Origin: a virus
Virus record (IMG/VR): IMGVR_UViG_3300032289_001616
Coordinates: 1-48,275 of that record
Length of the DNA: 48,275 nucleotides
Reading direction: 5' to 3' (one strand)
Part shown: positions 1 to 8,175 of the stretch, piece by piece
Position numbering within the stretch: the first letter of the stretch is position 1
How the letters are laid out: the number at the start of each line of letters is the position of its first letter
Notes under the pieces: model-generated
Databases searched by the model: none
Told to the model about the DNA's origin: nothing
The model's input: the letters and a program-made list of their open reading frames with translations, nothing else
Made by a program: the position numbers and the translations under genes

Positions 1-1
1 A

Positions 2-250
2 CTCTCCATCCTCACCCCCGCCCTTGAAGGCCGCGACCAAGAACTGCTCACCTATCAAATCAACATCGACAACTACCGCTTGGCCATCGCCAAAATCAAT
101 GCCGATCACGCCGATAACCACGACCTTCTCGCCTTCCGTGATGATCTGCAGGCTCGACTTGACGAAGAACTCCGCCAGCAGCTCCGCGCTCACATTATCC
201 GCGACGTGATCGCGGAGCAAGTTGCCCAACTCACCCCCGAGGCCGAATGA
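2..250 (+). CDS. C-terminal fragment of a hypothetical protein (5' end outside window)
   Basis: An open frame enters from the window edge and runs for 82 codons to a TGA. It is rich in Leu, Ala, Asp, Glu and Arg, reads as amphipathic helix, and ends QLTPEAE. The codons favour C or G in the third position, as in the next gene and unlike everything from base 830 on. The stop overlaps the next start (ATGA), so the two were probably translated together. I do not recognise the family. The GC-rich style resembles Synechococcus or cyanophage structural-module genes, which is inference. Confidence 0.6.
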   Translation, partial: LSILTPALEGRDQELLTYQINIDNYRLAIAKINADHADNHDLLAFRDDLQARLDEELRQQLRAHIIRDVIAEQVAQLTPEAE

Positions 251-807
251 ACCTAATCGACACCATCACCCTCGAATATCCTCGTAGCCTCTGGCAACTG
301 CGTCAGGAGCACCCCAACGTCTCATTCCCCCCCGACCCCACCGACGAGGACCTGGCGCCCTTCAACCACGCCAACGTCCACCCCACACCCCAACCCACCT
401 ACGCCGCCCGCACCGAGCGCATTGAGGACGCCACCCGCGAGCCTGATGCTGATGGCATCTACCGCCAGCGGTGGACCATCCGCCCCGCCACCACCGAAGA
501 GATCACCGCATACGACATCGCCAACGCACCCGAGCCTCAGTGGATGAGTTTCGGCATTGAGCTGGCAGCTAATCCTGCCATCTCCGAGCTGTACGACAGC
601 ATCCCCACCGCACTGGCCAATGGCCTGAGCATCGGCCTGTCGGAAGCCAGCAAGGGTGACACCAGGCTGTTCATTGGCTTGTGGCAGCGTGTGCTGGCTA
701 CTGGCGGTGTCTCTGCTGAGTTGTTGGGAGAGATCGGGGCGCTGGCCTATCAGTTCAATCTGCCGACCAGTTTCGTTGCTCAGATGATGCCCCCGGACAA
801 TGAATAA
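247..807 (+). CDS. GC-rich hypothetical protein, possibly tail or structural module
   Basis: The 186-residue protein starts at an ATG overlapping the previous stop by four bases. The N-terminal half is Pro/Thr rich with a short segment TEEITAYDIANAPEPQW, a style I associate with accessory or tail-fibre-adjacent proteins of cyanophages. The C-terminal half is helical and rich in Ala and Leu. GC content is far higher than in the following genes, and composition changes abruptly just after its stop. No catalytic motif is visible, and the tail-module assignment is a guess from context. Confidence 0.65.
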   Translation: MNLIDTITLEYPRSLWQLRQEHPNVSFPPDPTDEDLAPFNHANVHPTPQPTYAARTERIEDATREPDADGIYRQRWTIRPATTEEITAYDIANAPEPQWMSFGIELAANPAISELYDSIPTALANGLSIGLSEASKGDTRLFIGLWQRVLATGGVSAELLGEIGALAYQFNLPTSFVAQMMPPDNE

Positions 808-843
808 CCGCAGTTTTCTAAAAAAATAACGGTTCAACAAACA

Positions 844-851
844 TATAAATA
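844..851 (+). promoter_or_regulatory. T4-late-like promoter box TATAAATA
   Basis: TATAAATA matches the T4 late promoter consensus and sits about 22 bases before the ATG at 873, at the point where the GC-rich segment gives way to AT-rich sequence. A TATAAT lies just downstream at about 861. Late expression would suit a virion or glycan-related product. This is motif evidence only. Confidence 0.4.
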
Positions 852-872
852 AACAAAACTTATAATGTCCTC

Positions 873-1853
873 ATGAATTTCGTTAAATATGCATTGGAGA
901 ATGGTGGAACAATTAAACCTCTACTCATAAAACCAGAAGACCTTTCAGGACCATCAATCACAAATCCTTCTGTCTTCATTTATCAGAACAGAATATTAGT
1001 CAATCTTCGTAATGTAAACTATACATTATATCACGCAGAACTCAATCGGTTTGAGCATATGTGGGGTCCATTATCCTACATTCATCCAGAAAATGATATG
1101 CACCTGAGAACTACAAATTACATGGCAGAGCTAGATGATAATCTAGATACGGTTCACTATTCAAAAATAGATACTTCAGCCTTTGACACCTATCAACCAC
1201 AGTGGGATTTCGTGGGCCTTGAAGATGTCCGTTTGGTGGAATGGAACGATAAACTTTATGGTATTGGTGTTCGCAGAGACTTAGACAACAAGGGAACCGG
1301 AAGAATGGAAATCAGTGAATTTGATATTTCTGATTCTTCGGTCAAAGAAGTTTTTCGTTATCGTATTCCTGGACCCTCCCCAGATAAAGAATACTGTATG
1401 AAAAACTGTACTCCAATTCTAGATAAACCTTTTCATTTATTAAAGTGGTCTAATCCTACTGCACTAATGAAATTTGATATTACTGGAAAGGAAACAGAAG
1501 TCTTTCAAACTGACCCAAATCCTACTCTACAAACTGACCTAAGAGGTGGTTCTCAGGTAATTCCTTATAAAAATGGATACTTATCACTTCTTCACGAAAC
1601 GCATCTTTATAATTCGGAGCAAGGGAGAAAAAATGCAACTTATCGCCATCGGTTTGTAATTTGGAATAAGGAATTTAAACTTCAAAAAGTATCAAAATTA
1701 TTTTCGTTTATGAATATGAAAATTGAGTTTTGTTGTGGTCTTGTAGAATATAAAAATGATTACTTGATTACTTTTGGTGCTCAGGATAATGCTGCTTATA
1801 TTTTAAAAGTTTCTAAATCATTTGTTGAGGATTTTATTCATGAACAAACTTGA
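873..1853 (+). CDS. Beta-propeller glycosidase-like protein (GH130/GH43-like fold)
   Basis: The 326-residue protein has repeated blade-like segments: TNPSVFIYQNRILVNLR near residue 30, GLEDVRLVEWNDKLYGIGVR near 115, LRGGSQVIPYKNGYLSLLHE near 225, and a blade near 285 ending in ITFGAQD. The G-x-ED-x-R signature and the spacing of blades resemble five-bladed propeller glycosidases/phosphorylases such as GH130 or GH43. A similar protein is familiar to me beside glycosyltransferases in cyanophages. It overlaps the next gene by 14 bases, so both probably act on the same glycan or surface sugar. Substrate and activity cannot be read from the sequence. Confidence 0.6.
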   Translation: MNFVKYALENGGTIKPLLIKPEDLSGPSITNPSVFIYQNRILVNLRNVNYTLYHAELNRFEHMWGPLSYIHPENDMHLRTTNYMAELDDNLDTVHYSKIDTSAFDTYQPQWDFVGLEDVRLVEWNDKLYGIGVRRDLDNKGTGRMEISEFDISDSSVKEVFRYRIPGPSPDKEYCMKNCTPILDKPFHLLKWSNPTALMKFDITGKETEVFQTDPNPTLQTDLRGGSQVIPYKNGYLSLLHETHLYNSEQGRKNATYRHRFVIWNKEFKLQKVSKLFSFMNMKIEFCCGLVEYKNDYLITFGAQDNAAYILKVSKSFVEDFIHEQT

Positions 1854-4308
1854 TGGACTTCCAACTATTCATTACATTAGTTTAGAAGAAAGTTTAGACA
1901 GAAGAACTAATTTAGAAAATTGGTTTCAAAAATATAATATAACAAACTATGTTCCTCATCTATTCAAAAGATTTGAAAATTACAATCATAATTTAATCGG
2001 AACAAATGTGCATCTTTTGGCGGAACATTCAAAAGGTCCGATTACTTCTCATTTATGTTTACTCAAGGAATTATACGAGACTTATGATGATGAATATTTT
2101 TTGATTGTCGAAGATGATTTGTCTTTAGAAACTGTTGAACACTGGAACTTTACCTGGAAGCAATTTTATCAAAATCTTCCTAAAGATTGGAATGGTATTC
2201 AATTAACTATTGTAAGAGAATATAGTGTTGAAGATTATTCTTTTGAAGAAAGAAGAGATAAGGATTGGTGTGTTGCCGGATATTTAATAAAAAGAAACTA
2301 TGCAAAATGTCTTTTAGACTTATATTATTTTGATACTTATTTTAATCTAAACACTAGTTTTATTCCTGTAGTCGAAGACGTATTATTTTTTCATGCCAAT
2401 CCAAACATATATTGTTTTCCTCTATTTGTTGAGGATTTTTATAATGCAAAATCAACTTATAGAAATCCAGAACTGGTAGGTGTTTGTCATCATAAATCTT
2501 ATCATAATGTTTTAAATTGGTGGGAAAATAAAGGTAAAAATTTAACTATTAATCAAATAATGAATACACAACTCAATCACATTTATCAAGAACCCCAATT
2601 TGGAGAAAATTGGTTTTCATATCCAAATCTGTATAGGAAAATGGTTGAAAAATTCCCATCAGGTTCCAAGTTCGTTGAAATTGGTTCTTGGAAAGGAAAA
2701 TCTTCTGCATTTATGGCAGTTGAAATTGCAAATTCTAATAAAAACATTGAGTTCTATTGTGTAGATACTTGGGAAGGAAGTGTAGAGCATCAAGATAGAG
2801 ACGATTTAAAATCTTTATATGACACATTCAACCAAAATATGATGCCTTTAAAAGACTATCATATTCCTTTAAGAATGACTTCACTTGAAGCGGTAAAAAC
2901 TTTTGAAGACAAGTCTTTAGATTTTGTTTTTATTGATGCTTCTCACGAATATGAAGATGTAAAAAAAGACATTATTGCATGGTTGCCTAAGGTAAAACAA
3001 GGCGGAATTATTGCCGGGCACGATTACTATCTTAATGGGACCGACTTTTTCCCCGGAGTAAAACGAGCAGTTAATGAAACATTAAAAATTGATGAATTAG
3101 AATTTTCTGAAGATTGTTGGATGTATCAAGTAAAATCTATATCTAATGAATTAATAGATTATTCATTAGATACTGAGAATGCGGAAAAAAATTATAATCT
3201 CGCAAAGTGGTATGAAAGTCAAGGTCATACTGCACCAGCACATAGTTATTACTTAAGAGCAGCCGAAAGAAGTGGAGATAATCTTTTGGCATACACCGCA
3301 TTAATTCGTGGGTCATTCTGTTACGGGGCACAAAAATTAAGAGATTCTAGTGAAAAAGTATTACTAGAAAATGCTCTTGTACTTTTACCAAAAAGACCCG
3401 AAGCATATTATTTCCTTTCTTTGATATATGAAAGAAAACAAGAATGGCAACAGTCTTACATTTATGCAACACTAGGTCTAAATTGCTATGAAAATGACGA
3501 TGAATTCATAAACATCAATATCCCAGAATATTCCGGGAAACATTTGCTTATTTTTCAAAAGGCAATTTCTTCTTGGTGGTGGGGAAAAGGAGATGAAAGT
3601 AGAGAACTTTTAGAATTATTATACGATAATTATTGGAATGTTTTAGACGTGAAACATAAATCTTTAGTTGAAGAAAACGCAAAAAAAGTTGGAGTAAAAC
3701 TTGAAAAAAAGACCAAATTTCAACTTTCAGTAAATCAAAATAATACTTCCTGGATTGTAGATAACTTCTATGAGAATCCTGATGAAGTCAGAAAGTTTGC
3801 TCTAGAACAATCTTATCTTGAAGGTGGGATTGGTAGAGGGTTTATTGGTAGAAGAACCGAACAGCAATTCTTGTTTCCAGGTCTCAAAGAAAAATTTGAA
3901 GAGATTATGGGAAGAAGAATTACTGAATGGGAAAGTCATGGAATGAATGGAAGATTCCAGGTTGCCTGGGCCGGAGAACCACTAGTCTATCATTGTGATA
4001 GTCAGCAGTGGGGTGGAATGTTATATCTGACTCCTGACGCACCTTATCAGTGTGGTACTACTCTTTATGCTCATAAACAGACCAGAGCAAGGACTTATTA
4101 TGAAGAAGGATGGGATGTTGCTTGGAAAGATATTCCTGGAGACCCTCATTTAGATGGAACATCATTTGAACCTGTTGATGTTCTTGGGAATGTTTATAAT
4201 CGTCTTGTGATTTTTGATGCTAGTGCGATTCATAGTGCATCTCAATACTTTGGTACTGTGATGGAAAATAGCAGGCTCTGGCAAATGTTCTTTTTTGATA
4301 CTGAATGA
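1840..4308 (+). CDS. Fused glycosyltransferase / SAM methyltransferase / 2OG-Fe(II) oxygenase-like protein
   Basis: This 822-residue protein has at least three parts. Residues 1-230 look like a GT25/LPS-type glycosyltransferase (IHYISLEESLDRR near the start, IVEDDLS near 90). Residues about 265-420 form a class I methyltransferase with FVEIGSWKGKSS as the SAM-binding loop, YCVDTWEGS, FVFIDASHEYEDV and GGIIAGHDYY, like the methyltransferase-24 family. A helical TPR-like linker follows. The last 210 residues resemble DUF6445/2OG-Fe(II) dioxygenases, with YHCDSQQWGGMLYLTP and RLVIFDASAIHSA as probable iron-ligand regions. I chose the ATG at 1840, inside the end of the previous gene, over an upstream TTG. 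It probably builds or decorates a glycan; the exact reactions are not known. Confidence 0.75.
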   Translation: MNKLDGLPTIHYISLEESLDRRTNLENWFQKYNITNYVPHLFKRFENYNHNLIGTNVHLLAEHSKGPITSHLCLLKELYETYDDEYFLIVEDDLSLETVEHWNFTWKQFYQNLPKDWNGIQLTIVREYSVEDYSFEERRDKDWCVAGYLIKRNYAKCLLDLYYFDTYFNLNTSFIPVVEDVLFFHANPNIYCFPLFVEDFYNAKSTYRNPELVGVCHHKSYHNVLNWWENKGKNLTINQIMNTQLNHIYQEPQFGENWFSYPNLYRKMVEKFPSGSKFVEIGSWKGKSSAFMAVEIANSNKNIEFYCVDTWEGSVEHQDRDDLKSLYDTFNQNMMPLKDYHIPLRMTSLEAVKTFEDKSLDFVFIDASHEYEDVKKDIIAWLPKVKQGGIIAGHDYYLNGTDFFPGVKRAVNETLKIDELEFSEDCWMYQVKSISNELIDYSLDTENAEKNYNLAKWYESQGHTAPAHSYYLRAAERSGDNLLAYTALIRGSFCYGAQKLRDSSEKVLLENALVLLPKRPEAYYFLSLIYERKQEWQQSYIYATLGLNCYENDDEFININIPEYSGKHLLIFQKAISSWWWGKGDESRELLELLYDNYWNVLDVKHKSLVEENAKKVGVKLEKKTKFQLSVNQNNTSWIVDNFYENPDEVRKFALEQSYLEGGIGRGFIGRRTEQQFLFPGLKEKFEEIMGRRITEWESHGMNGRFQVAWAGEPLVYHCDSQQWGGMLYLTPDAPYQCGTTLYAHKQTRARTYYEEGWDVAWKDIPGDPHLDGTSFEPVDVLGNVYNRLVIFDASAIHSASQYFGTVMENSRLWQMFFFDTE

Positions 4309-4563
4309 TGAACTCTCTCACAATCCTCTAACCCTCTAAAAAATATACAACCTAAATCCAGATTTGTCAAGTGTCTTATGCCAATTTATCAATTGGTCTA
4401 TACCCACTTGACTTTTTTGGCATCTGCCCCTAGGGTCGGTTTGTCGGTTTGATGGACATGTTCTACTATCTATTAATTATTATGTAGACACTTATAAAAC
4501 TGTCTACTGCCTTAACAAACATCATAAATATCCACTACATTAATCAAGTATTAACATTAATAA
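4309..4563 (+). promoter_or_regulatory. Intergenic region with one palindromic element
   Basis: These 255 bases contain no convincing gene. The clearest signal is one copy of the dispersed palindrome at 4487-4507 (GACACTTATAAAACTGTC core). A late-like CATAAATA lies at 4522-4529, about 35 bases before the helicase ATG. The rest is AT-rich with short direct repeats such as CACTTGAC. Confidence 0.4.
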
Positions 4564-5796
4564 ATGACATCCATTAATCTTAGACCACATCAAGAAGATA
4601 CTTTGAATTCCATGGAAGATAATCTTATTGGAAAGGTGATACTTGGAACTGGTGCTGGTAAGTCCATTATTTTTATTCAACACACAATCAAACAGTTTGA
4701 ATCATCTACTCCACAAACTGTTTGTATTGTTGCTCCTAGGATTCTTTTGTCAGTCCAGTTGTCAATTGAATATGAGAAGTTTATTACTAATGCAAAATGC
4801 ATTCATATTCATTCTGGATCAAATCTAAAACATTACCGAACAACTGATCCACAAAATCTTAAAGATTGGTATAATATCCACCAAAAACATCATAAACTAA
4901 TCTTTACTTCTTATAATTCTCTAAAGAAAGTAATCGAATCTGGAATCAAGGTAGACACTTATCATTTCGACGAGTGCCATAATTCTGTAAAGAAAAACTT
5001 CTTTCCTCATATTGAAGACGCTGTAAAGTCTGCCAACAAGAAGTACTTTTTCACGGCTACTCCTAAAAACTCTCTTATTCCAGATAAAAAACCCGGAATG
5101 AATATCAAAGAAGTTTATGGTGACACTCTATGTAATGTTCCTATGACACAAATGGTAGACCAGGGCTTTGTTATTCCACCATTGGTTGTAAAAAAAGAAG
5201 TAGAAAATAATGAGAATAATGATGAACGTAATTGTGATTTGATCTTAAGGGCTCTTGATGAAGAAAATGCTTCCAAGGTTCTTATTGCCGCAAAGTCTAC
5301 TAAGTCAATTATTTCATTGATTAGTGAGACTGATTTTGCAGAACGCCTTAAAGAAAGAAATTATAGCCTGATGCACATCACCTCACAACATGGATGTTAT
5401 ATTGATGGGAAAGAAGTCAAAAGAACGGATTTCTTTAAGACTTTGAATGAATGGGGTGATGATGAAAATAAGAAATTTGTTGTCCTTAATTATTCTATTC
5501 TAGGAGAAGGCATCAATATTGTTGGACTTGATTCCGTAATTTTCCTAAGGAATATGTCTATTATTGATATGGTCCAGACTGTCGGGAGAATTATTCGTCT
5601 ACATAAAAAAGATTCAGATCGAATTGCATCTGGTGAAATGATGATCGGTGATTATAATAATTATGTAAAACCTTATGGTCTTGTTGTACTACCTGTTTAT
5701 GATTCTTATTCAAAGAAAGTTTCAGAAGCCGTAGAAGAAATGATTTATAAGAGCTTTACTTTGGGTGAGGTAATCTCTCAGGAAATCTCCAAATAA
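4564..5796 (+). CDS. SF2 DNA helicase, UvsW/type III restriction-like
   Basis: The 410-residue protein carries the superfamily 2 motifs in order: LRPHQ (Q motif, residue 6), GTGAGKS (Walker A, 28-34), IVAPRILL (Ia, 55-62), DECH (Walker B, 136-139), FFTATPK (III), and near the C-terminus GEGINIVGLDSVIFLRN plus QTVGRIIRLHKKD (V and VI with the arginine finger). Domain order and size fit phage UvsW-like helicases that remodel recombination and replication intermediates. A palindrome element and TATAAT lie directly downstream, so it probably ends a transcription unit. Confidence 0.85.
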   Translation: MTSINLRPHQEDTLNSMEDNLIGKVILGTGAGKSIIFIQHTIKQFESSTPQTVCIVAPRILLSVQLSIEYEKFITNAKCIHIHSGSNLKHYRTTDPQNLKDWYNIHQKHHKLIFTSYNSLKKVIESGIKVDTYHFDECHNSVKKNFFPHIEDAVKSANKKYFFTATPKNSLIPDKKPGMNIKEVYGDTLCNVPMTQMVDQGFVIPPLVVKKEVENNENNDERNCDLILRALDEENASKVLIAAKSTKSIISLISETDFAERLKERNYSLMHITSQHGCYIDGKEVKRTDFFKTLNEWGDDENKKFVVLNYSILGEGINIVGLDSVIFLRNMSIIDMVQTVGRIIRLHKKDSDRIASGEMMIGDYNNYVKPYGLVVLPVYDSYSKKVSEAVEEMIYKSFTLGEVISQEISK

Positions 5797-5798
5797 AG

Positions 5799-5816
5799 GA
5801 CAGTTGTAAAACTGTC
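5799..5816 (+). repeat. Dispersed palindrome copy, perfect (GACAGTT-N4-AACTGTC)
   Basis: Seven-base arms separated by GTAA form a perfect inverted repeat three bases after the helicase stop. A TATAAT follows at 5838-5843. This is one of two perfect copies; about twenty degenerate ones occur elsewhere in the window. Confidence 0.7.
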
Positions 5817-5837
5817 TACGCTTTATACTGTGCTGGT

Positions 5838-5843
5838 TATAAT
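5838..5843 (+). promoter_or_regulatory. Probable -10 box of the RNA-repair group
   Basis: TATAAT lies about 35 bases before the RNA ligase ATG and just after a perfect palindrome element. No convincing -35 box is visible, as with most promoters in this window, so the palindrome or a phage factor may replace it. Confidence 0.45.
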
Positions 5844-5877
5844 TGTGTTATTGTTCATTTGTCGTTAAATTTTTATT

Positions 5878-7200
5878 ATGTTCAAGATTTCAGAAAAGGC
5901 AAATCCTAATTATGTTGCTCAGATTGTGAGCCTAGATAATCTTCGGGCTCATCCAAATGCAGATCGACTTCAGATTGCAGTTATTCAGGGCAACTCTGTA
6001 ATTGTTTCTCTTGATGCCAAGGAAGGAGACACTTATGTTTATTTCCCGTTGGAGTGCGCTATTAATAAAGAATTTCTTTCCTGGTCTAATTCATTTTCAG
6101 ATAAGACACTAAATGTAAATAAAGAAGTTGCCGGGTTCTTCAGCAATAAAGGACGAGTCCGAGCAGTAAAACTTCGCGGGGCTAAATCTGAGGGTTATGC
6201 GCTTCCTGTTGGTAATCTTTTGAAATGGCTAGAAGAAAAAACTGGTAAAGGTGTTCTGGTTGACAATCAAAACATTGGTCAAGAATTTGATTCGTTTGAT
6301 GATATTCTTCTATGTGAGAAGTATATTAATCCTACAAAAATTAGAGCAGAAAATAAAAATAAAAAACAGGGTAAAAAAGCAGTAGAGACAAAGCTAATTG
6401 ACGGGCAGTTTCATTTTCATATTGATACCCCACAGCTCAAAAAGCTAGTCAAGGATATTTCTCCAGAAGATTATATTTCAATTACAAAGAAATATCATGG
6501 AACATCAGCAGTAGTAAGTAAGATTCTATGTAAGAAAAAGCTGAATTGGTTTGAGAAACTCTTGAAGAGGGTTGGCATTAATGTGGTTGACACTGATTAT
6601 GATTTGGTGTATTCTTCTCGTAGAGTAATTAAGAACTCCGATATTAGGGGCGATTCCGCTGTTCATTTCTATTCTAGTGATGTTTGGGGAGATGCGGCAA
6701 AAATGCTAGAAGGTTGTCTTGAGCCTGGAATTACCCTTTATCTGGAAATTGTTGGTTACGTTAAAGAAGGTGGAGATATTCAACCCGGATATGACTATGG
6801 TTGCAGTCCCGGTAAGTTTGATGTTTACGTTTATAGGGTGACGCATACAGATTGTGAAGGTAGAGTATTTGAATATTCTCCTGCTCAAGTAGAGGAATAT
6901 TGTATCCGAAAGGGTATTAAACCAGTCAGAACTCTTTATTATGGAAAGGCTAAAGATTTGTTTAATATCGATATTCAAACGCATTGGCACCAAACTTTCA
7001 TTGAAAAGATGTGTGAAACATATCTAGAAAAATATTGTGATGATTGTAAAAACAAAGTTCCCGATGAAGGTATTGTTTTGCGGGTAGATAAACCAAATCA
7101 AATTGATGTTTATAAGCTCAAGTCATTTATGTTTTTTGAATGGGAAACTAAACAGTTGGATAATGAAAACTTTGTAGATATGGAGTCTGCTGATGCCTGA
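5878..7200 (+). CDS. RNA ligase of the DraRnl/Rnl5 type with N-terminal OB domain
   Basis: The 440-residue protein begins with an OB-like domain (LDNLRAHPNADRLQIAVIQG, residues 19-38, as in tRNA-binding/EMAP folds and the Deinococcus RNA ligase). The nucleotidyltransferase domain carries motif I K-Y-H-G-T-S, with K205 as the expected AMP-accepting lysine, then YSSR, LYLEIVGY (IIIa), DEGIVLRVD (IV) and YKLKS (V). This is the architecture of Rnl5-type ligases, which seal nicks with a 3'-OH RNA end. The stop overlaps a kinase by 8 bases and a phosphatase follows, suggesting an RNA end-healing and sealing pathway. Confidence 0.8.
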   Translation: MFKISEKANPNYVAQIVSLDNLRAHPNADRLQIAVIQGNSVIVSLDAKEGDTYVYFPLECAINKEFLSWSNSFSDKTLNVNKEVAGFFSNKGRVRAVKLRGAKSEGYALPVGNLLKWLEEKTGKGVLVDNQNIGQEFDSFDDILLCEKYINPTKIRAENKNKKQGKKAVETKLIDGQFHFHIDTPQLKKLVKDISPEDYISITKKYHGTSAVVSKILCKKKLNWFEKLLKRVGINVVDTDYDLVYSSRRVIKNSDIRGDSAVHFYSSDVWGDAAKMLEGCLEPGITLYLEIVGYVKEGGDIQPGYDYGCSPGKFDVYVYRVTHTDCEGRVFEYSPAQVEEYCIRKGIKPVRTLYYGKAKDLFNIDIQTHWHQTFIEKMCETYLEKYCDDCKNKVPDEGIVLRVDKPNQIDVYKLKSFMFFEWETKQLDNENFVDMESADA

Positions 7201-7672
7201 TGCCCTAATTTTGTGTGGGGTTCCAACATCCGGGAAGTCCACATTCGTAAACAATAATCTAGGTTACACTGTAATTTCTTCTGATAATATCATAGAAAAC
7301 TATGCAAAATTAAAGAATAAAACATACAATGAAATCTTTCATGATTATATTGACACGGCTATTGAGCTGATGTTAGGTGAACTAAAACAGGCAACACTCA
7401 ATAATAAAAATATTATTTGTGATCAAACTCACCTTACATCAAAAGTCCGTAAAAGAAAACTTAGATTTATACCTAAGCATTATAAAAAATTAGCAATTTA
7501 TTTTGAAATTTCTAGAGAAGAAATGTTTTCCAGAAATCTTAATAAAGATCGGACTAAAATTGTCCCGGATCATGTGCTATCATCTATGCATGGCTCTTAC
7601 ACGCGGCCATGCATATCTGAAGGGTTTTCTGAAGTACATAATGGACAGTTTTTTAGCTGTCCACTCTATTGA
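7193..7672 (+). CDS. P-loop polynucleotide/nucleotide kinase
   Basis: The 159-residue protein has a Walker A GVPTSGKST at residues 9-17, followed by ISSDNI and a mid-region CDQTHL, and an Arg-rich lid (KDRTK). This is typical of T4 Pnk-type 5'-kinase domains and AAA_33 ATPases. It lacks a HAD 3'-phosphatase domain. Overlap with the RNA ligase by 8 bases and the metallophosphatase at 8176 suggest it phosphorylates 5' RNA ends for ligation. A nucleotide or protein kinase role cannot be excluded. A hairpin GGACAG...CTGTCC at 7643-7662 lies inside its last codons. Confidence 0.7.
   Translation: MPDALILCGVPTSGKSTFVNNNLGYTVISSDNIIENYAKLKNKTYNEIFHDYIDTAIELMLGELKQATLNNKNIICDQTHLTSKVRKRKLRFIPKHYKKLAIYFEISREEMFSRNLNKDRTKIVPDHVLSSMHGSYTRPCISEGFSEVHNGQFFSCPLY
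7643..7662 (+). repeat. Palindrome-family hairpin inside the end of the kinase gene
   Basis: GGACAG and CTGTCC form a perfect six-base stem with an 8-base loop. The sequence is related to the dispersed palindrome but lies in coding sequence just before the stop. Confidence 0.4.
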
Positions 7673-7732
7673 CTTTTAGTCTCCCTAGTGTGTTACGATT
7701 CTCTTGTCCAATCAAAAAAGGATTTTTAAATT

Positions 7733-8095
7733 ATGCAACAAATTTACAATCGTTCTAATTACAACTTCACTATCCGTACTCTTTCGGATCGTGTAGTCGC
7801 CCATAATTATCGTTCGGATACTTGGCTTCAGACTACCCTTGGTGATGTGAAAGTCTATGATGGGTATGACAGGTTCTTCTTTGTTGATGAACTTGGTGAA
7901 ACCGTTGATGAGCCCGAAGAAGAGGAAGTTGTTGAACCAACTGCCGCTGAAAAGGCTCGGGAAGGCGTCAATGAAATGATTAGCTGGATTGACCGGTGGA
8001 GCCTGAAAGCCCCTGCCGTGACTGAAAAGCTCAATGAATTCCGCGATCAAATTTTCGCTGCGATTGACGAAATGGAAGAAGAAGCAGACTGGTGA
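7733..8095 (+). CDS. Acidic hypothetical protein
   Basis: The 120-residue protein has an N-terminal beta-rich half (YNFTIRTLSDRVVAHNY), a very acidic middle stretch (EPEEEEVVEP) and a C-terminal helix-rich segment ending EEEADW. The start is preceded by AAGGAT ten bases upstream. It sits between the kinase and phosphatase of the RNA-repair group. A palindrome copy overlaps its stop. No known family is recognised. Confidence 0.7.
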   Translation: MQQIYNRSNYNFTIRTLSDRVVAHNYRSDTWLQTTLGDVKVYDGYDRFFFVDELGETVDEPEEEEVVEPTAAEKAREGVNEMISWIDRWSLKAPAVTEKLNEFRDQIFAAIDEMEEEADW

Positions 8096-8133
8096 CGGTC
8101 CGCTAACTGTCACACCCCAGTAAAATAAATCTT

Positions 8134-8172
8134 AAACCTCTGCTAAACTTAAAAAGTTAGCAGAGGTTTTTT
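8134..8172 (+). terminator. Strong hairpin terminator directly before the phosphatase start
   Basis: AAACCTCTGCTAA pairs with TTAGCAGAGGTTT (one bulged A near the loop) and runs into TTTTTTC. The T tract ends four bases before the ATG at 8176. The next gene therefore either uses a start immediately after the terminator or is read only by read-through, so the hairpin could act as an attenuator. Confidence 0.8.
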
Positions 8173-8175
8173 CTA

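Noticed and set aside
322-840. 172-codon reverse-strand frame in the GC-rich start
   Set aside because: It mirrors the 247-807 gene, is Gly/Val low-complexity as expected from a complement of C-ending codons, and has no ribosome site.
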